Positions 8,668 to 16,813 are shown, counted from the stretch's first letter. The stretch: DNA of 31,906 bases from Burkholderiales bacterium (GCA_025352345.1 JANXTP010000403.1:1-31906), one strand, 5' to 3'. Program-made: numbers and translations. The notes: generated from the letters alone by a model not told the origin.

Positions 8668-9468
8668 GTGCTTGGCAACACCATGATCGGCGTGCCCTTT
8701 GAGGCGCATCACAGTCTGCGGTCGCTGCTGCAGGACGAGTCGGAAGACGACGACCTGCACCGCTGCGAAGTCGGACGCAGGCTTTACCGGATACGCAGCG
8801 CCGACTCGGGTGGGCAGCGCAGTTCAGCCAGCATCCTGATCAACCGGATGTATGCCACCCGGGGTTATGCGAGCCGGCCGCTGCCGGACCATTCGTCGCC
8901 CACCCGGATCACCCTGGTGGCCAGCGACCATGAGTCCACCGTGGCGACCATCACCGTTGGTTTCGATTCATCGGACGGCCTGCATGTTGACGCGCTGTTT
9001 GCCCAGGAGGTCGATGCGCTCAGGCAGGCCGGTCGCTTGGTGTGCGAATTCACCACCTTGGCCATAGACCGGTTTGTCCGTTCGCGCCGCGTGCTGGCAT
9101 CGCTGTTCAACGTGGCGTACCTCTACGCTCATCGCGTGATGGGGTTTGACACCCTGCTGATCGAAGTCAATCCGAGGCACGTGCTGTACTACGAGCGCAT
9201 GCTGGGCTTCAAGGTCATGGCCCCGCAGCGCCACAGCCCGCGGGTCGGCGCCCCGGCGGTTTTACTGGGCATCAACTTGTCCTACATCCGTGAGCAGGGC
9301 GAGCGGTTTGCCGGCCTGTCCGGGACAAACACCGAGCGATCCTTGTATCCCGACTGGTTTTCACCGATGGAAGAGGAAGCCATCTTCCATCGGTTGGCGC
9401 GCTCGAAAGACGCACCAGCGCACACCGCACGCCAACGGTTCGAACCGATGCACCTGTTGCAGGCGTGA
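8668..9468 (+). CDS. FeeM-like N-acyl amino acid synthase (GNAT/autoinducer-synthase fold)
   Basis: The protein has 266 aa. The start is a GTG at 8668 with GAGGG 9 nt upstream; an in-frame ATG at 8683 is the alternative. I recognise the pattern of the FeeM family of long-chain N-acyl amino acid synthases: INRMYATRGY near residue 58, a segment around ITLVASDHESTVATITVGFDS, then FTTLAID, LFNVAYLYAHR, IEVNPRHVLYYERMLGF and a C-terminal tail. FeeM enzymes are structurally related to LuxI-type acyl-homoserine lactone synthases and GNAT acetyltransferases; the characterised member takes an acyl chain from acyl carrier protein and joins it to an amino acid such as tyrosine. The substrate of this protein cannot be read from sequence. 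Exosortase-associated acyltransferases belong to the same broad fold, but no exosortase or PEP-CTERM gene is in the window. It stands alone after the hybrid sensor kinase and converges on cca. Confidence 0.8.
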   Translation: MLGNTMIGVPFEAHHSLRSLLQDESEDDDLHRCEVGRRLYRIRSADSGGQRSSASILINRMYATRGYASRPLPDHSSPTRITLVASDHESTVATITVGFDSSDGLHVDALFAQEVDALRQAGRLVCEFTTLAIDRFVRSRRVLASLFNVAYLYAHRVMGFDTLLIEVNPRHVLYYERMLGFKVMAPQRHSPRVGAPAVLLGINLSYIREQGERFAGLSGTNTERSLYPDWFSPMEEEAIFHRLARSKDAPAHTARQRFEPMHLLQA

Positions 9469-9556
9469 ATGTCTTGGGTGCTGGCTTCGTGGTGAATCTA
9501 GGACGCAGCTGACAAATATCTGCGGCGTACGCGCCCGAATCGGCGGTCGCCGGCGG

Positions 9557-10750
9557 TCAGTCGTTGACCTCATCGTTCAGGTCCCCGGCCACAGCGAGCA
9601 CCCGTGCGTCGTGGATTGCGGAACCTATCTGCGGCCCCCGCAAGCCCTGTGCGGCAGCGCGGGCGGCGACAGCGCCTGTGTCGACAGCCGCAGCGTGCAC
9701 CCCTGCCAGACGCCATCGCGCGAACGATGCGGCTTGCCACCGATTGGGGCTGGAGCCTTCGGTGCGTGCGATGCACTCGCACGCCTGCAGTAGCAGCTCA
9801 AAGCGCTCGGGCCGACGCCAGGCATCGCAGCGGTCGAGCAGTTGCACCCGTTGTTCAGCGTCCATCACCGCATCGAGGCAGAGTGTGTCGCACTCGCGAA
9901 CCACCAACTCCGCCACCTCGCGGCAGTCGGTCGGAATACGCCAGCGCTCGCACAGCGTTGACAAGGCAGCCGGGGAGGCCGTGGTGTCGGCAGCCGGCTC
10001 GAACCCGCTCAGCCGTTGGGTCACGACCGCGAAGCGCGCCGGCAGCGGCAGTTCCCACCGGGCGGCCCGATCGATCGCCTGACGCCACCGGACGGTTTCT
10101 GGTTCGTCTGACGACCAGTCTGCAGCGATTTCCGGTATCAGCCGCACCAGCGCGCCGCAGTGGTGCAACAAATCGAACATCCGCGAGGGCTGCGCCTCCA
10201 TCAGGCCGCGCGACAGTTCCTGCCACACCCGTTCGGCAACCAGCGCATCGACCTCGCCGGCATTCACCATCTGTTGCATCAGCGCTTGCGTTTCGGGCGC
10301 GACCTGGAAATCGACGAACCGCGCCGCAAACCGCGCCACCCGCAGGATGCGCACTGGGTCTTCGGTGAAGGCCGGCGACACATGGCGCAGCAGCCTGGCC
10401 TGCAGATCGCGCTGACCGCCATACGGGTCGATGACCGTACCGGCCTCGTCCTGCGCCATCGCGTTGATCGTCAGGTCGCGGCGCTGCAGGTCTTCTTCCA
10501 GCGTCACCCCCGGATCGGCGTGGAAGACGAAACCGTGGTAGCCCGGTGCGGTCTTGCGCTCGGTGCGGGCGAGGGCGTATTCCTGATGGGTGACCGGGTG
10601 CAGAAACACCGGGAAGTCACGACCCACCGGCAGGTAGCCAGCGGCGCGCATCGCCTCGGGCGTCGTGCCGGTGACGACCCAGTCGACGTCGCTGTCCGGC
10701 CGCCCGAGCAGCGCATCCCGCACCGCGCCGCCGACTTTCCAGGCCTTCAT
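9557..10750 (-). CDS. cca: CCA tRNA nucleotidyltransferase with degenerate HD region
   Basis: The protein has 397 aa from the ATG at 10750, where the characteristic N-terminus begins. It adds or repairs the 3' CCA end of tRNA. Seen directly: GGAVRD at 7-12, the catalytic DxD as Asp21 and Asp23 in DSDVDW, and the NTP-binding RRDLTINAMA at 90-99. E. coli Cca has 412 aa and a C-terminal HD phosphohydrolase domain with an HD motif in RFATLCHDLGKG. The equivalent stretch here reads RFAVVTQRLSG, and I see no HD pair, so the phosphatase/phosphodiesterase activities are probably missing while nucleotidyl transfer should remain. It is the last gene of a minus-strand operon, 23 bp after the NDUFA9-like gene. 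The frame extends 50 codons upstream into that gene without family similarity. Confidence 0.9.
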   Translation of the reverse strand: MKAWKVGGAVRDALLGRPDSDVDWVVTGTTPEAMRAAGYLPVGRDFPVFLHPVTHQEYALARTERKTAPGYHGFVFHADPGVTLEEDLQRRDLTINAMAQDEAGTVIDPYGGQRDLQARLLRHVSPAFTEDPVRILRVARFAARFVDFQVAPETQALMQQMVNAGEVDALVAERVWQELSRGLMEAQPSRMFDLLHHCGALVRLIPEIAADWSSDEPETVRWRQAIDRAARWELPLPARFAVVTQRLSGFEPAADTTASPAALSTLCERWRIPTDCREVAELVVRECDTLCLDAVMDAEQRVQLLDRCDAWRRPERFELLLQACECIARTEGSSPNRWQAASFARWRLAGVHAAAVDTGAVAARAAAQGLRGPQIGSAIHDARVLAVAGDLNDEVND

Positions 10751-10773
10751 CGGTGACGGTGGGAGGGTGCCAG

Positions 10774-11763
10774 TCAGCGGCCGTGCGTGCCGGCTCGCAG
10801 CGAGTCCAGCCGCGCCACACCGGCGCGGTGTTGCAGCAGCGGGGCCATCACGCCTTCCATCGCGGCGGGCTGGATGCCGAAGGCTTCCAGGCCGGGCCAA
10901 TCGCCACTGAGCACATTCGGTACGCGCATCGAATCGAGGTTGTCGGCGGACATCAGCGGAGCCCCCGGCAACCAGCCCATCACCATCGCCTGCAGCCGGG
11001 CCATACCGTCAGGCAGCGGGATGACCGGCCGCTCGCAGCCCGCGCAGCGGCCGGCAAAACGAACCAGCTGCTCCAGCGTGTAAACCGCCGGCCCGCCGCA
11101 TTCGACGGTCTGACCGATCGACGACGGCTCATCCAACGCCGCCACGATGGCGGCCGCCACGTCTTCGACCCACACCGGCTGGAAGCAAGCCGCAGCGCCG
11201 GCCAATGGCATCACCGGTGCCACCGCCTGCAGGCGGGCGAACAGGTTGATGAACTGGTCGTGCTCACCGAAGATGACCGAAGGCCGCAGCAGCGTCAAAT
11301 CCAGCCCTGCCGCCCGCAACACCGCTTCGCCCGCGGCTTTGGATCGCAGGTAGTGCGACGGTGCGTCGGCGCCGGCACCCAGTGCACTGACATGCACCAC
11401 GCGCCTCACACCGCTGACCTGACAGGCCGCGACCAGTTGCCGCGGCAGATCCACATGGGCCCGCTGGAACTCGGCCGGGCTGCCATGGAGGATCGCGACC
11501 AGGTTGATCACCGCATCGCAGCCGGCCAGCAGATGAACCAACTCGACCTCGCTGTGCACGTCGGCACCCACCAGCTCGACGGTCGGCAACGTGCGCAGGT
11601 GGAGAGCTCGGTGCGGACGACGGCTCGGCACGACGATGCGGCCGTCGGCGCCACCCGATCGCTCGACCAGTTTTTCGCAGACGCTGCGCCCGACGAAGCC
11701 GCTGCCACCCAGGACCAGAATGTTCGACACGCGCTGCTTCACCTCGGGTTGGGATGCGTTCAT
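10774..11763 (-). CDS. complex I NDUFA9 subunit-like NAD(P)-binding reductase (atypical SDR)
   Basis: The protein has 329 aa from the ATG at 11763. An N-terminal Rossmann motif GGSGFVG lies at residues 19-25, and a YLRSK segment near 150 fits the YxxxK pair of extended short-chain dehydrogenases. LLRPSVIFGEHDQFINLFARL is typical of the bacterial family annotated as complex I NDUFA9 subunit family protein. These proteins bind NAD(P)H; their bacterial role is not settled, and a link to respiratory complex I or quinone biology rests only on the eukaryotic relative. It lies between the lytic transglycosylase (31 bp upstream) and cca (23 bp downstream), all on the minus strand, so co-transcription is likely. 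Confidence 0.85.
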   Translation of the reverse strand: MNASQPEVKQRVSNILVLGGSGFVGRSVCEKLVERSGGADGRIVVPSRRPHRALHLRTLPTVELVGADVHSEVELVHLLAGCDAVINLVAILHGSPAEFQRAHVDLPRQLVAACQVSGVRRVVHVSALGAGADAPSHYLRSKAAGEAVLRAAGLDLTLLRPSVIFGEHDQFINLFARLQAVAPVMPLAGAAACFQPVWVEDVAAAIVAALDEPSSIGQTVECGGPAVYTLEQLVRFAGRCAGCERPVIPLPDGMARLQAMVMGWLPGAPLMSADNLDSMRVPNVLSGDWPGLEAFGIQPAAMEGVMAPLLQHRAGVARLDSLRAGTHGR

Positions 11764-11794
11764 CGGCAGTTGAGAACGTCTTGATTTTGCGCGG

Positions 11795-13924
11795 TCACGG
11801 CAGATCCCGATCGGCACTGGCCAGCGCCGGATCGCGCGGGCCGATCGAGGTGCCCAGGCGTGCCGACAGCGACACTGTGTCGTTGCCCAGCAGGGCCGCG
11901 TAGTAGGCGGCGTTCGACAGGACTTTCTTGACGTAGTCGCGCGTTTCGCTGAAGGGGATGTTCTCGGCCCAGGTGGCCGGGTCCAGCGCCGGGCCTTCGC
12001 GCCAGCGGCGTGAGCGGCTGGGGCCGGCGTTGTAGGCGGCGGCGGCCAGCGGCTGCGAGCCTGCAAAGTCGTCGAGCACCAGTTTCAGGTAGCCGGTGCC
12101 CAAGGTCAGGTTGACGTCGCGGTCGGCGATGCGCTCGTGGCTGTAGTCGAGGCCGATCTTGCGTGCCGTCCAGCGCGCGGTGGCCGGCATCACCTGCATC
12201 AGGCCCGACGCGCCGACGCCGGAGCGCGCGTCGGTGACGAAGCGCGATTCCTGTCGGATCAGCCCGTAAACATAGGCCGCGTCGAGCCCGATCGTTCGGG
12301 TGCGCGCCAGCACCTGATCCCGAAACGGGGTGGGGTAGCGCTGCTGCATGTCGACCACACCGCGGGTGCGCTCGCTGGTGTTGATGCAGCGGTCCCAGAT
12401 TTCGCGGTCGCAGGCCACCTGCGCAGCAGCCAGCAGTTCGCGGTCGCCCAGCGTCCGCAGGCTGAAATTCCATTCGCGCACGCCTTCGCTGCGCAGCCCG
12501 ATGGCGATCAGCTGCAAGGCCCGATTCAGCCCCGCATCGCGTGCGGCGGCGTCGCGTTCGGCTGCCGTCAGCGCCGGCGGCCGCGGCGGCAGCGACACCG
12601 TCAGCCCCAGCTTCTCGCTCGCCAGCGTGCCGTAGAAATGCCACTGACCGGCGATGCCAGCGAGCATCTCCCGCGCTTGAGCGCGCAGCACCTCGCCGTC
12701 TTGCGAGTCCGCCGCCAGCGCCTGCAGGCCGCGGGCCTTCCAGTAGATCCAGGCCGGGTCGCGCTGCTCGGCCGGGCTCATCGCGTTGACGCCCTGGATC
12801 ACCTGCTGCCAGCGACCTGCGCCCTGGTTGGCGCGCAAGGCGGCCCGCACCTTCCAGGCGTAGGTGTCATCGGGCCAGGGGTTGTTGCCTTCGTCGTTGC
12901 TGGCCAGGCGCTCGGCGCGCTGGAACTGATCGGGCGCGTCGCTCGACAAGCGCTGTGCCGACTGCTTGGCGGTGGCGGCCCAGGCCCAGGCGGCCAGGTC
13001 GGCGGGCAAGGCGCGCTCCCAGCGCTTGGTGAGCGCGTCTGCGGCTGCATCGGGATCGGTGGCGGCCAGCTTGACCAGCGCCAGCGTCGTCAGCTCGGCG
13101 TTGCTGCGCCCGGTGGCCCGTGCCTTGCGCGTCAGGAAACGCGCCGGCGCGTCGATCAGTGCCTGCACCGCCTTGTCGGCTTGCGGGTCGGTCGTGCCCA
13201 TCGCGAGGGCTACCGCCTGCACCACCGCGCGCGGACGGTTGATGTCCATCGCCAGCCGTGCCTTGCGCCAGGCATCGGCCGGTTTGAACACGCCAGCAGA
13301 CAGCAGCGTGCGCGCCAGCAGCGCGCAGCCGTCGTCGGCATCGCGCTGCGCGGCCCAGGCGCTGCGGGCAGCGTCGCGCACGTCTTTGCCCGCCAGGTGG
13401 TCGGCGACCAGCGCATAGCAGCTGACTTCGCGGTCGTCGTTCAGCTTGAAGCGCGGAAAGTCGATGACGAAGTTCGCCCAGTCGCGGCGGCGCCCCAGTT
13501 CCAGCAACCAGTCGTTGCGCAGCCGGTCTTCAACATACGTGTTGCTCCAGCGGCTGTAGAACAGATCGAGGTCGGCCTGCTGCAGTTCGGACAGGTGCAG
13601 ATTGGCATCCCAATAGGCGACCCACATCGCCAGTGGATGTTGTGCGGTGGCGGTGGCATCGCGCAGTGCGGCCAGCCGCGCGCGGTCGCGCTTGCGGAAC
13701 GCATCTCGGGCGTCGAGCAGCGGATCAGCAGCGAGACTTGACGCCGACGACAGGCCAGGGGCCGGTGCCTCGCTGGCGGAGGCCATCGTGTTGGTCAACG
13801 TGCCTGTCCCCAGCACCAGTGCCGTCAGCCAGGCACACAGGTGCTGGCGATGACGCTCATCGCCGCGTGCGGTACAACCCGATGACGCCGCTGGTGACCC
13901 CTTCAACCCGATCCGTCCATTCAT
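11795..13924 (-). CDS. slt: soluble lytic murein transglycosylase (Slt70-type)
   Basis: The protein has 709 aa from the ATG at 13924, which has AGAGG 8 nt upstream. It cleaves the peptidoglycan glycan strand with 1,6-anhydro-muramic acid formation. A long helical superhelix-type region fills residues of about 60-530. It is followed by the SLT domain, with catalytic Glu559 in RQESRF, then GASGLMQVMPATA, NLTLGTGYLK and AAYNAGPSR, the classic lytic transglycosylase motifs. The N-terminus has a basic stretch (RGDERHRQHL) before a hydrophobic segment ending TNTMASASEA, which fits a signal peptide for the periplasm. This N-region is long, so the true start may be slightly internal. The start codon overlaps the divergent cyclo-ligase start in a shared CATG. 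It leads a minus-strand operon with the NDUFA9-like gene and cca. Confidence 0.9.
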   Translation of the reverse strand: MNGRIGLKGSPAASSGCTARGDERHRQHLCAWLTALVLGTGTLTNTMASASEAPAPGLSSASSLAADPLLDARDAFRKRDRARLAALRDATATAQHPLAMWVAYWDANLHLSELQQADLDLFYSRWSNTYVEDRLRNDWLLELGRRRDWANFVIDFPRFKLNDDREVSCYALVADHLAGKDVRDAARSAWAAQRDADDGCALLARTLLSAGVFKPADAWRKARLAMDINRPRAVVQAVALAMGTTDPQADKAVQALIDAPARFLTRKARATGRSNAELTTLALVKLAATDPDAAADALTKRWERALPADLAAWAWAATAKQSAQRLSSDAPDQFQRAERLASNDEGNNPWPDDTYAWKVRAALRANQGAGRWQQVIQGVNAMSPAEQRDPAWIYWKARGLQALAADSQDGEVLRAQAREMLAGIAGQWHFYGTLASEKLGLTVSLPPRPPALTAAERDAAARDAGLNRALQLIAIGLRSEGVREWNFSLRTLGDRELLAAAQVACDREIWDRCINTSERTRGVVDMQQRYPTPFRDQVLARTRTIGLDAAYVYGLIRQESRFVTDARSGVGASGLMQVMPATARWTARKIGLDYSHERIADRDVNLTLGTGYLKLVLDDFAGSQPLAAAAYNAGPSRSRRWREGPALDPATWAENIPFSETRDYVKKVLSNAAYYAALLGNDTVSLSARLGTSIGPRDPALASADRDLP

Positions 13925-14495
13925 GTCCGACACCTCTGTCACTGCGATCAATGCGGCCCGCGCGGCGCAGCGGGCCCGCCTGCTGGCGGCACGCTCGGCC
14001 TTTGTGGCCGATGCGACCACGCAATCGCAATTTGCAACCCATCTTATGTCGGTGCTGCGGCAGCTCGCCCCGGAAAGACTCGGGATTTACAGCGCAGTTC
14101 GATCTGAATTCGACGCCGCGGCGGTTTGCATCGCCGAACCCGATCTGGAGGACGTCCCTCTGGCGCTGCCGTTTTCGTCGGTGGCGCCCCGCCGGATGGA
14201 GTTTCGGCACTGGGACCGCGGGCCGCTGACCATCCGCGACGATTGCCAGATCCTGGCGCCCGACGGGCCGGTGGTCGTGCCCGATGTGGTGCTGGCGCCG
14301 TGTGTGGGCTACACCGCCTCTGGCTGGCGACTGGGCTATGGCGGTGGTTATTTCGACCGCTGGATGGCCCTGCACCCGCAGGCCACCCTGGTCGGCGTCG
14401 CCTGGTCGCTCTGCGAGATCGACGACGCCCTCTGGCAGCCGCAGCCGCACGACCGCATGCTCGCTTGCGTGGTGACCGAATGCGGTGTGGTGTGA
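13923..14495 (+). CDS. 5-formyltetrahydrofolate cyclo-ligase family protein, copy 1
   Basis: The protein has 190 aa. It belongs to the ATP-dependent family that converts 5-formyl-THF to 5,10-methenyl-THF. The N-terminal AARAAQRARLLAARSAF resembles the usual substrate-binding helix, and GWRLGYGGGYFDRW near 137-150 is the family signature, preceded by LAPCVGY. The ATG at 13923 has no obvious ribosome binding site and overlaps the divergent transglycosylase start by 2 bp. It is the first of two adjacent, clearly non-identical family members; the second begins 100 bp downstream. Which one is the housekeeping enzyme is not decided by sequence alone. Confidence 0.85.
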   Translation: MSDTSVTAINAARAAQRARLLAARSAFVADATTQSQFATHLMSVLRQLAPERLGIYSAVRSEFDAAAVCIAEPDLEDVPLALPFSSVAPRRMEFRHWDRGPLTIRDDCQILAPDGPVVVPDVVLAPCVGYTASGWRLGYGGGYFDRWMALHPQATLVGVAWSLCEIDDALWQPQPHDRMLACVVTECGVV

Positions 14496-14595
14496 GCGCC
14501 CTGGCACGCTGAAGCACGCGCCGGTATTTCCTCGGCGTCACCACGCCGCGGCGCGGGTTGAACCGACCCAGGCCTGCGTCTTGCACAATCTGCCC

Positions 14596-15192
14596 ATGAG
14601 CACACCCGACGCTGCGGCAGCCGATCATGCCGCCCCCGACGAACGCGCCGCCCAGCGCCTCAAACTGATCGCAGCTCGCCAGGCCTTGCCCGACCGCCTG
14701 GAGCGTGCGGTGCAGCTGCAAAGCGTGCTGCGCGTCTGGCTGGTGCGGCGCGAGGAAAAGACCATTGGCGGCTACTGGCCGATCAAGGGCGAGTTCGATC
14801 CGCTGCCCGCGCTGTACCGCTGGACCGAAGGCGCCGAGGAGCGGCGCATCGGCTTGCCGGTGGTCGACAAGACCGCCGGAGAGCTGCAATTCCATGTCTG
14901 GTTCCCCGGTTGCCCGATGGAACGCGACGCCTACGACATCCCGAAGCCCAAGGGCACCGAGACCTTCGCCCCACAAATGGTGCTGATGCCTTGCGTCGGT
15001 TACGGCCCGGGGGGCGTGCGTTTGGGTTACGGTGGCGGCTTCTACGACCGCACTGTGGCTGCGTTGACGCCGCGCCCGTACACCGTCGGCCTGTGCTACT
15101 CCAACGGCTTCCTGCCGTTTCTGCGCGCCCGCCCCGATGACCTGCCGCTGGACGCGCTGCTGACCGACGACGGCGTCGTCTGGGAACGCTGA
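14596..15192 (+). CDS. 5-formyltetrahydrofolate cyclo-ligase family protein, copy 2
   Basis: The protein has 198 aa from the ATG at 14596; the frame is open 37 codons further upstream without homology. The family motif is VRLGYGGGFYDRTVA, preceded by LMPCVGYGPGG. The segments EKTIGGYWPIKGEFDPLPAL and PKPKGTETFAP match the typical order YWPhxxEhD ... EP/KG of 5-formyl-THF cyclo-ligases better than copy 1 does, so this is the more likely housekeeping enzyme (fau/ygfA type). It is followed after 19 bp by the small membrane protein gene, so the two are probably co-transcribed. Confidence 0.87.
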   Translation: MSTPDAAAADHAAPDERAAQRLKLIAARQALPDRLERAVQLQSVLRVWLVRREEKTIGGYWPIKGEFDPLPALYRWTEGAEERRIGLPVVDKTAGELQFHVWFPGCPMERDAYDIPKPKGTETFAPQMVLMPCVGYGPGGVRLGYGGGFYDRTVAALTPRPYTVGLCYSNGFLPFLRARPDDLPLDALLTDDGVVWER

Positions 15193-15211
15193 CGGCACCC
15201 CGGAGCCCCAC

Positions 15212-15616
15212 ATGGCTGCTGGCTGGCTCACCGCGCTGAAGGTCATCCCCTGGGCCGATGTCATCGAGGCCGCACCAGGGCTGGCGAGAAGCGCCAAGGG
15301 CTTCTTCAAACGCACCCAGGACGCTGTGTCGCCTGCTGCCGAAGGCACGACCGTGCCGCCGGCTTGCAGCGGTGATGGGGATTCGTTGGCGCAGGCCACG
15401 CAGCGCATCACTGCGCTGGAATCCCGGCTCGCGCAGACCGCCGAGCGTCAGCAGGCCGCGGCCGCGTTGATCAATTCGCTGGCATCGCAGAACGCCCGCC
15501 TGGTCGAAGCTGTCGACGCGCTGGACAAGCGCTGCCAGGGCCTGAAGGTCGCGCTGTGCCTGGTCGCGGTGGTGGCAGTCGGCGCGTTGATCTGGGTCGC
15601 GGGCATCGCGCGGTGA
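15212..15616 (+). CDS. small coiled-coil protein with C-terminal membrane anchor, unknown function
   Basis: The protein has 134 aa from an ATG with GGAG 6 nt upstream. The N-terminus WLTALKVIPWADVIEAAPG is followed by a basic segment and a polar linker. A heptad-like helix lies at about 58-110 (ITALESRLAQTAERQQAAAALINSL...), and one hydrophobic segment at about 112-132 (VALCLVAVVAVGALIWVAG) ends the protein. This looks like a tail-anchored inner-membrane protein with a cytoplasmic coiled coil. Similar short hypothetical proteins occur in Burkholderiales, but I know no function. Its stop codon overlaps the GTG start of the ferredoxin gene, so the two products are probably translated together. 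Confidence 0.8.
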   Translation: MAAGWLTALKVIPWADVIEAAPGLARSAKGFFKRTQDAVSPAAEGTTVPPACSGDGDSLAQATQRITALESRLAQTAERQQAAAALINSLASQNARLVEAVDALDKRCQGLKVALCLVAVVAVGALIWVAGIAR

Positions 15617-15948
15617 GGCCGGGCACGGTGCCGCCGGACCGCGTCCATGCCGTCGTGATCGAGCCGGAGGGCTTGCGCTTCGAGGCGTGCAGCGGCATCT
15701 CCCTGGTTGAATCGGCGCGAGACGCTGGCGTCGTGTTGCCCACGTCCTGCCGCAACGGCACCTGCCGCGCCTGCCTGTGCCGTGTGCGCAGCGGCCGCGT
15801 GCGTCACCTGATCGATTGGCCCGGCCTGAGCGCCGAGGAAAAGCGCGAGGGCTGCATCCTGCCGTGCGTGGCGACGCCGGAGTCGGCGTTGACGATCGAG
15901 GCACCGAAGGCGTTTCGCTCGTCGGTCCAACCACCGCTGGCGACCTGA
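15613..15948 (+). CDS. plant-type [2Fe-2S] ferredoxin-domain protein
   Basis: The protein has 111 aa if translation starts at the GTG at 15613, which forms a GTGA overlap with the previous stop; a second GTG at 15628 is an alternative. The ferredoxin ligand pattern is visible as SCRNGTCRAC (C-x4-C-x2-C), followed by a fourth cysteine in EGCILPC about 33 residues later. This is the 2Fe-2S fold of plant-type ferredoxins and of ferredoxin modules in oxygenase reductases; no flavin or NAD domain is present, so it is a free-standing electron carrier. The reading frame extends upstream inside the membrane-protein gene, but those codons lack family similarity. The redox partner is not evident; it converges on ppk2 with a gap of only 19 bp. 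Confidence 0.82.
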   Translation: MRPGTVPPDRVHAVVIEPEGLRFEACSGISLVESARDAGVVLPTSCRNGTCRACLCRVRSGRVRHLIDWPGLSAEEKREGCILPCVATPESALTIEAPKAFRSSVQPPLAT

Positions 15949-15967
15949 GCGGCGACGTCCGGGCGAT

Positions 15968-16813
15968 TCATTCGACCTTGAGCTTCGCCAGCGCCGGGTC
16001 GGCCGGTGGCGGCTGCAACTTCAACGCGCGCAACGCACGCACCACCAGCGTCGCGATCATCAGGTTGCGGTGCGTCTTCGAGTCGGCCGGCACCACGGTC
16101 CACGGCGCCCAGGTCGTGCCGGTGGCCGAGATCGCCGCGGCATAGGCGGTCTGGTAGGCATCCCACTGCTTGCGCACCGTCAGATCGCCGAGGCTGAATT
16201 TCCAGTTCTTCGCCGGGTCGTCGATGCGCTCCTGCAGGCGCGCCCGCTGTTCGTCCTTCGAGATGTGCAGCATGAACTTCAGCACCACCGTGCCGTTCTC
16301 CGTCAGCAGCCGCTCGAAGTCGTTGATCTGCGCATAGCGCTGTGCCGTCTGCTCTGCGGTGATCCAGCCGTTGACCACCGGCACCAGCACGTCTTCGTAG
16401 TGGCTGCGGTTGAAGACAACGATCTCGCCGGCCCGCGGCACCTGCTGGTGGATGCGCCACAGGTAGTCGTGCGCCAGCTCTTCTTCGTTCGGCGCTTTCC
16501 AGCCGACCGCATGCACGCCCAAAGGCGTGGTGCTGCTGAACACGCCGCGCACCGTGCCGTCCTTGCCGCTGGTGTCCAGGCCCTGCAAGACCACCAGCAG
16601 GCGCTGCTTGCGGTTCGCGTAGAGCAGGTTCTGCAACTCGTCGACTTCGAGCGCCAGTGCGGTCGACGCCTCCTTGTCCTGGGACTTGTCACCGCTGGAG
16701 AAGGGCTTGGCCGTCGGGTCGACCCGCTGCAGGTCGAATGCCTTGCCCTTGCCTGTGCCGCTGTGGCGGTACGGGCCGAGATCGAGGTTGCGTTTGTCGG
16801 GTGTCGCAGGCAT
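15968..16813 (-). CDS. ppk2: polyphosphate kinase 2 family (polyphosphate:nucleotide phosphotransferase)
   Basis: The protein has 281 aa from the ATG at 16813. It transfers phosphate from polyphosphate to a nucleotide (or back). The Walker A-type motif GLDTSGKDGTVRGVF lies near residue 75, the Walker B-like VVFNRSHYEDVL near 135, and the lid segment WITAEQTAQRYAQINDFERLL follows. Late motifs are SKDEQRARLQERIDDPAKNWKF and VVPADSKTHRNLMIA. This pattern is that of the single-domain PPK2 subgroup annotated as polyphosphate:nucleotide phosphotransferase (the class III-like group). Subclass and nucleotide preference are inferred from family only. It is divergent from coaX across 180 bp. Confidence 0.9.
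   Translation of the reverse strand: MPATPDKRNLDLGPYRHSGTGKGKAFDLQRVDPTAKPFSSGDKSQDKEASTALALEVDELQNLLYANRKQRLLVVLQGLDTSGKDGTVRGVFSSTTPLGVHAVGWKAPNEEELAHDYLWRIHQQVPRAGEIVVFNRSHYEDVLVPVVNGWITAEQTAQRYAQINDFERLLTENGTVVLKFMLHISKDEQRARLQERIDDPAKNWKFSLGDLTVRKQWDAYQTAYAAAISATGTTWAPWTVVPADSKTHRNLMIATLVVRALRALKLQPPPADPALAKLKVE

Noticed and set aside
15556..15612. Upstream extension of the ferredoxin frame to an ATG inside the membrane-protein gene
   Set aside because: The extra 19 codons carry no family similarity, and the GTG overlapping the previous stop is a more natural coupled start.
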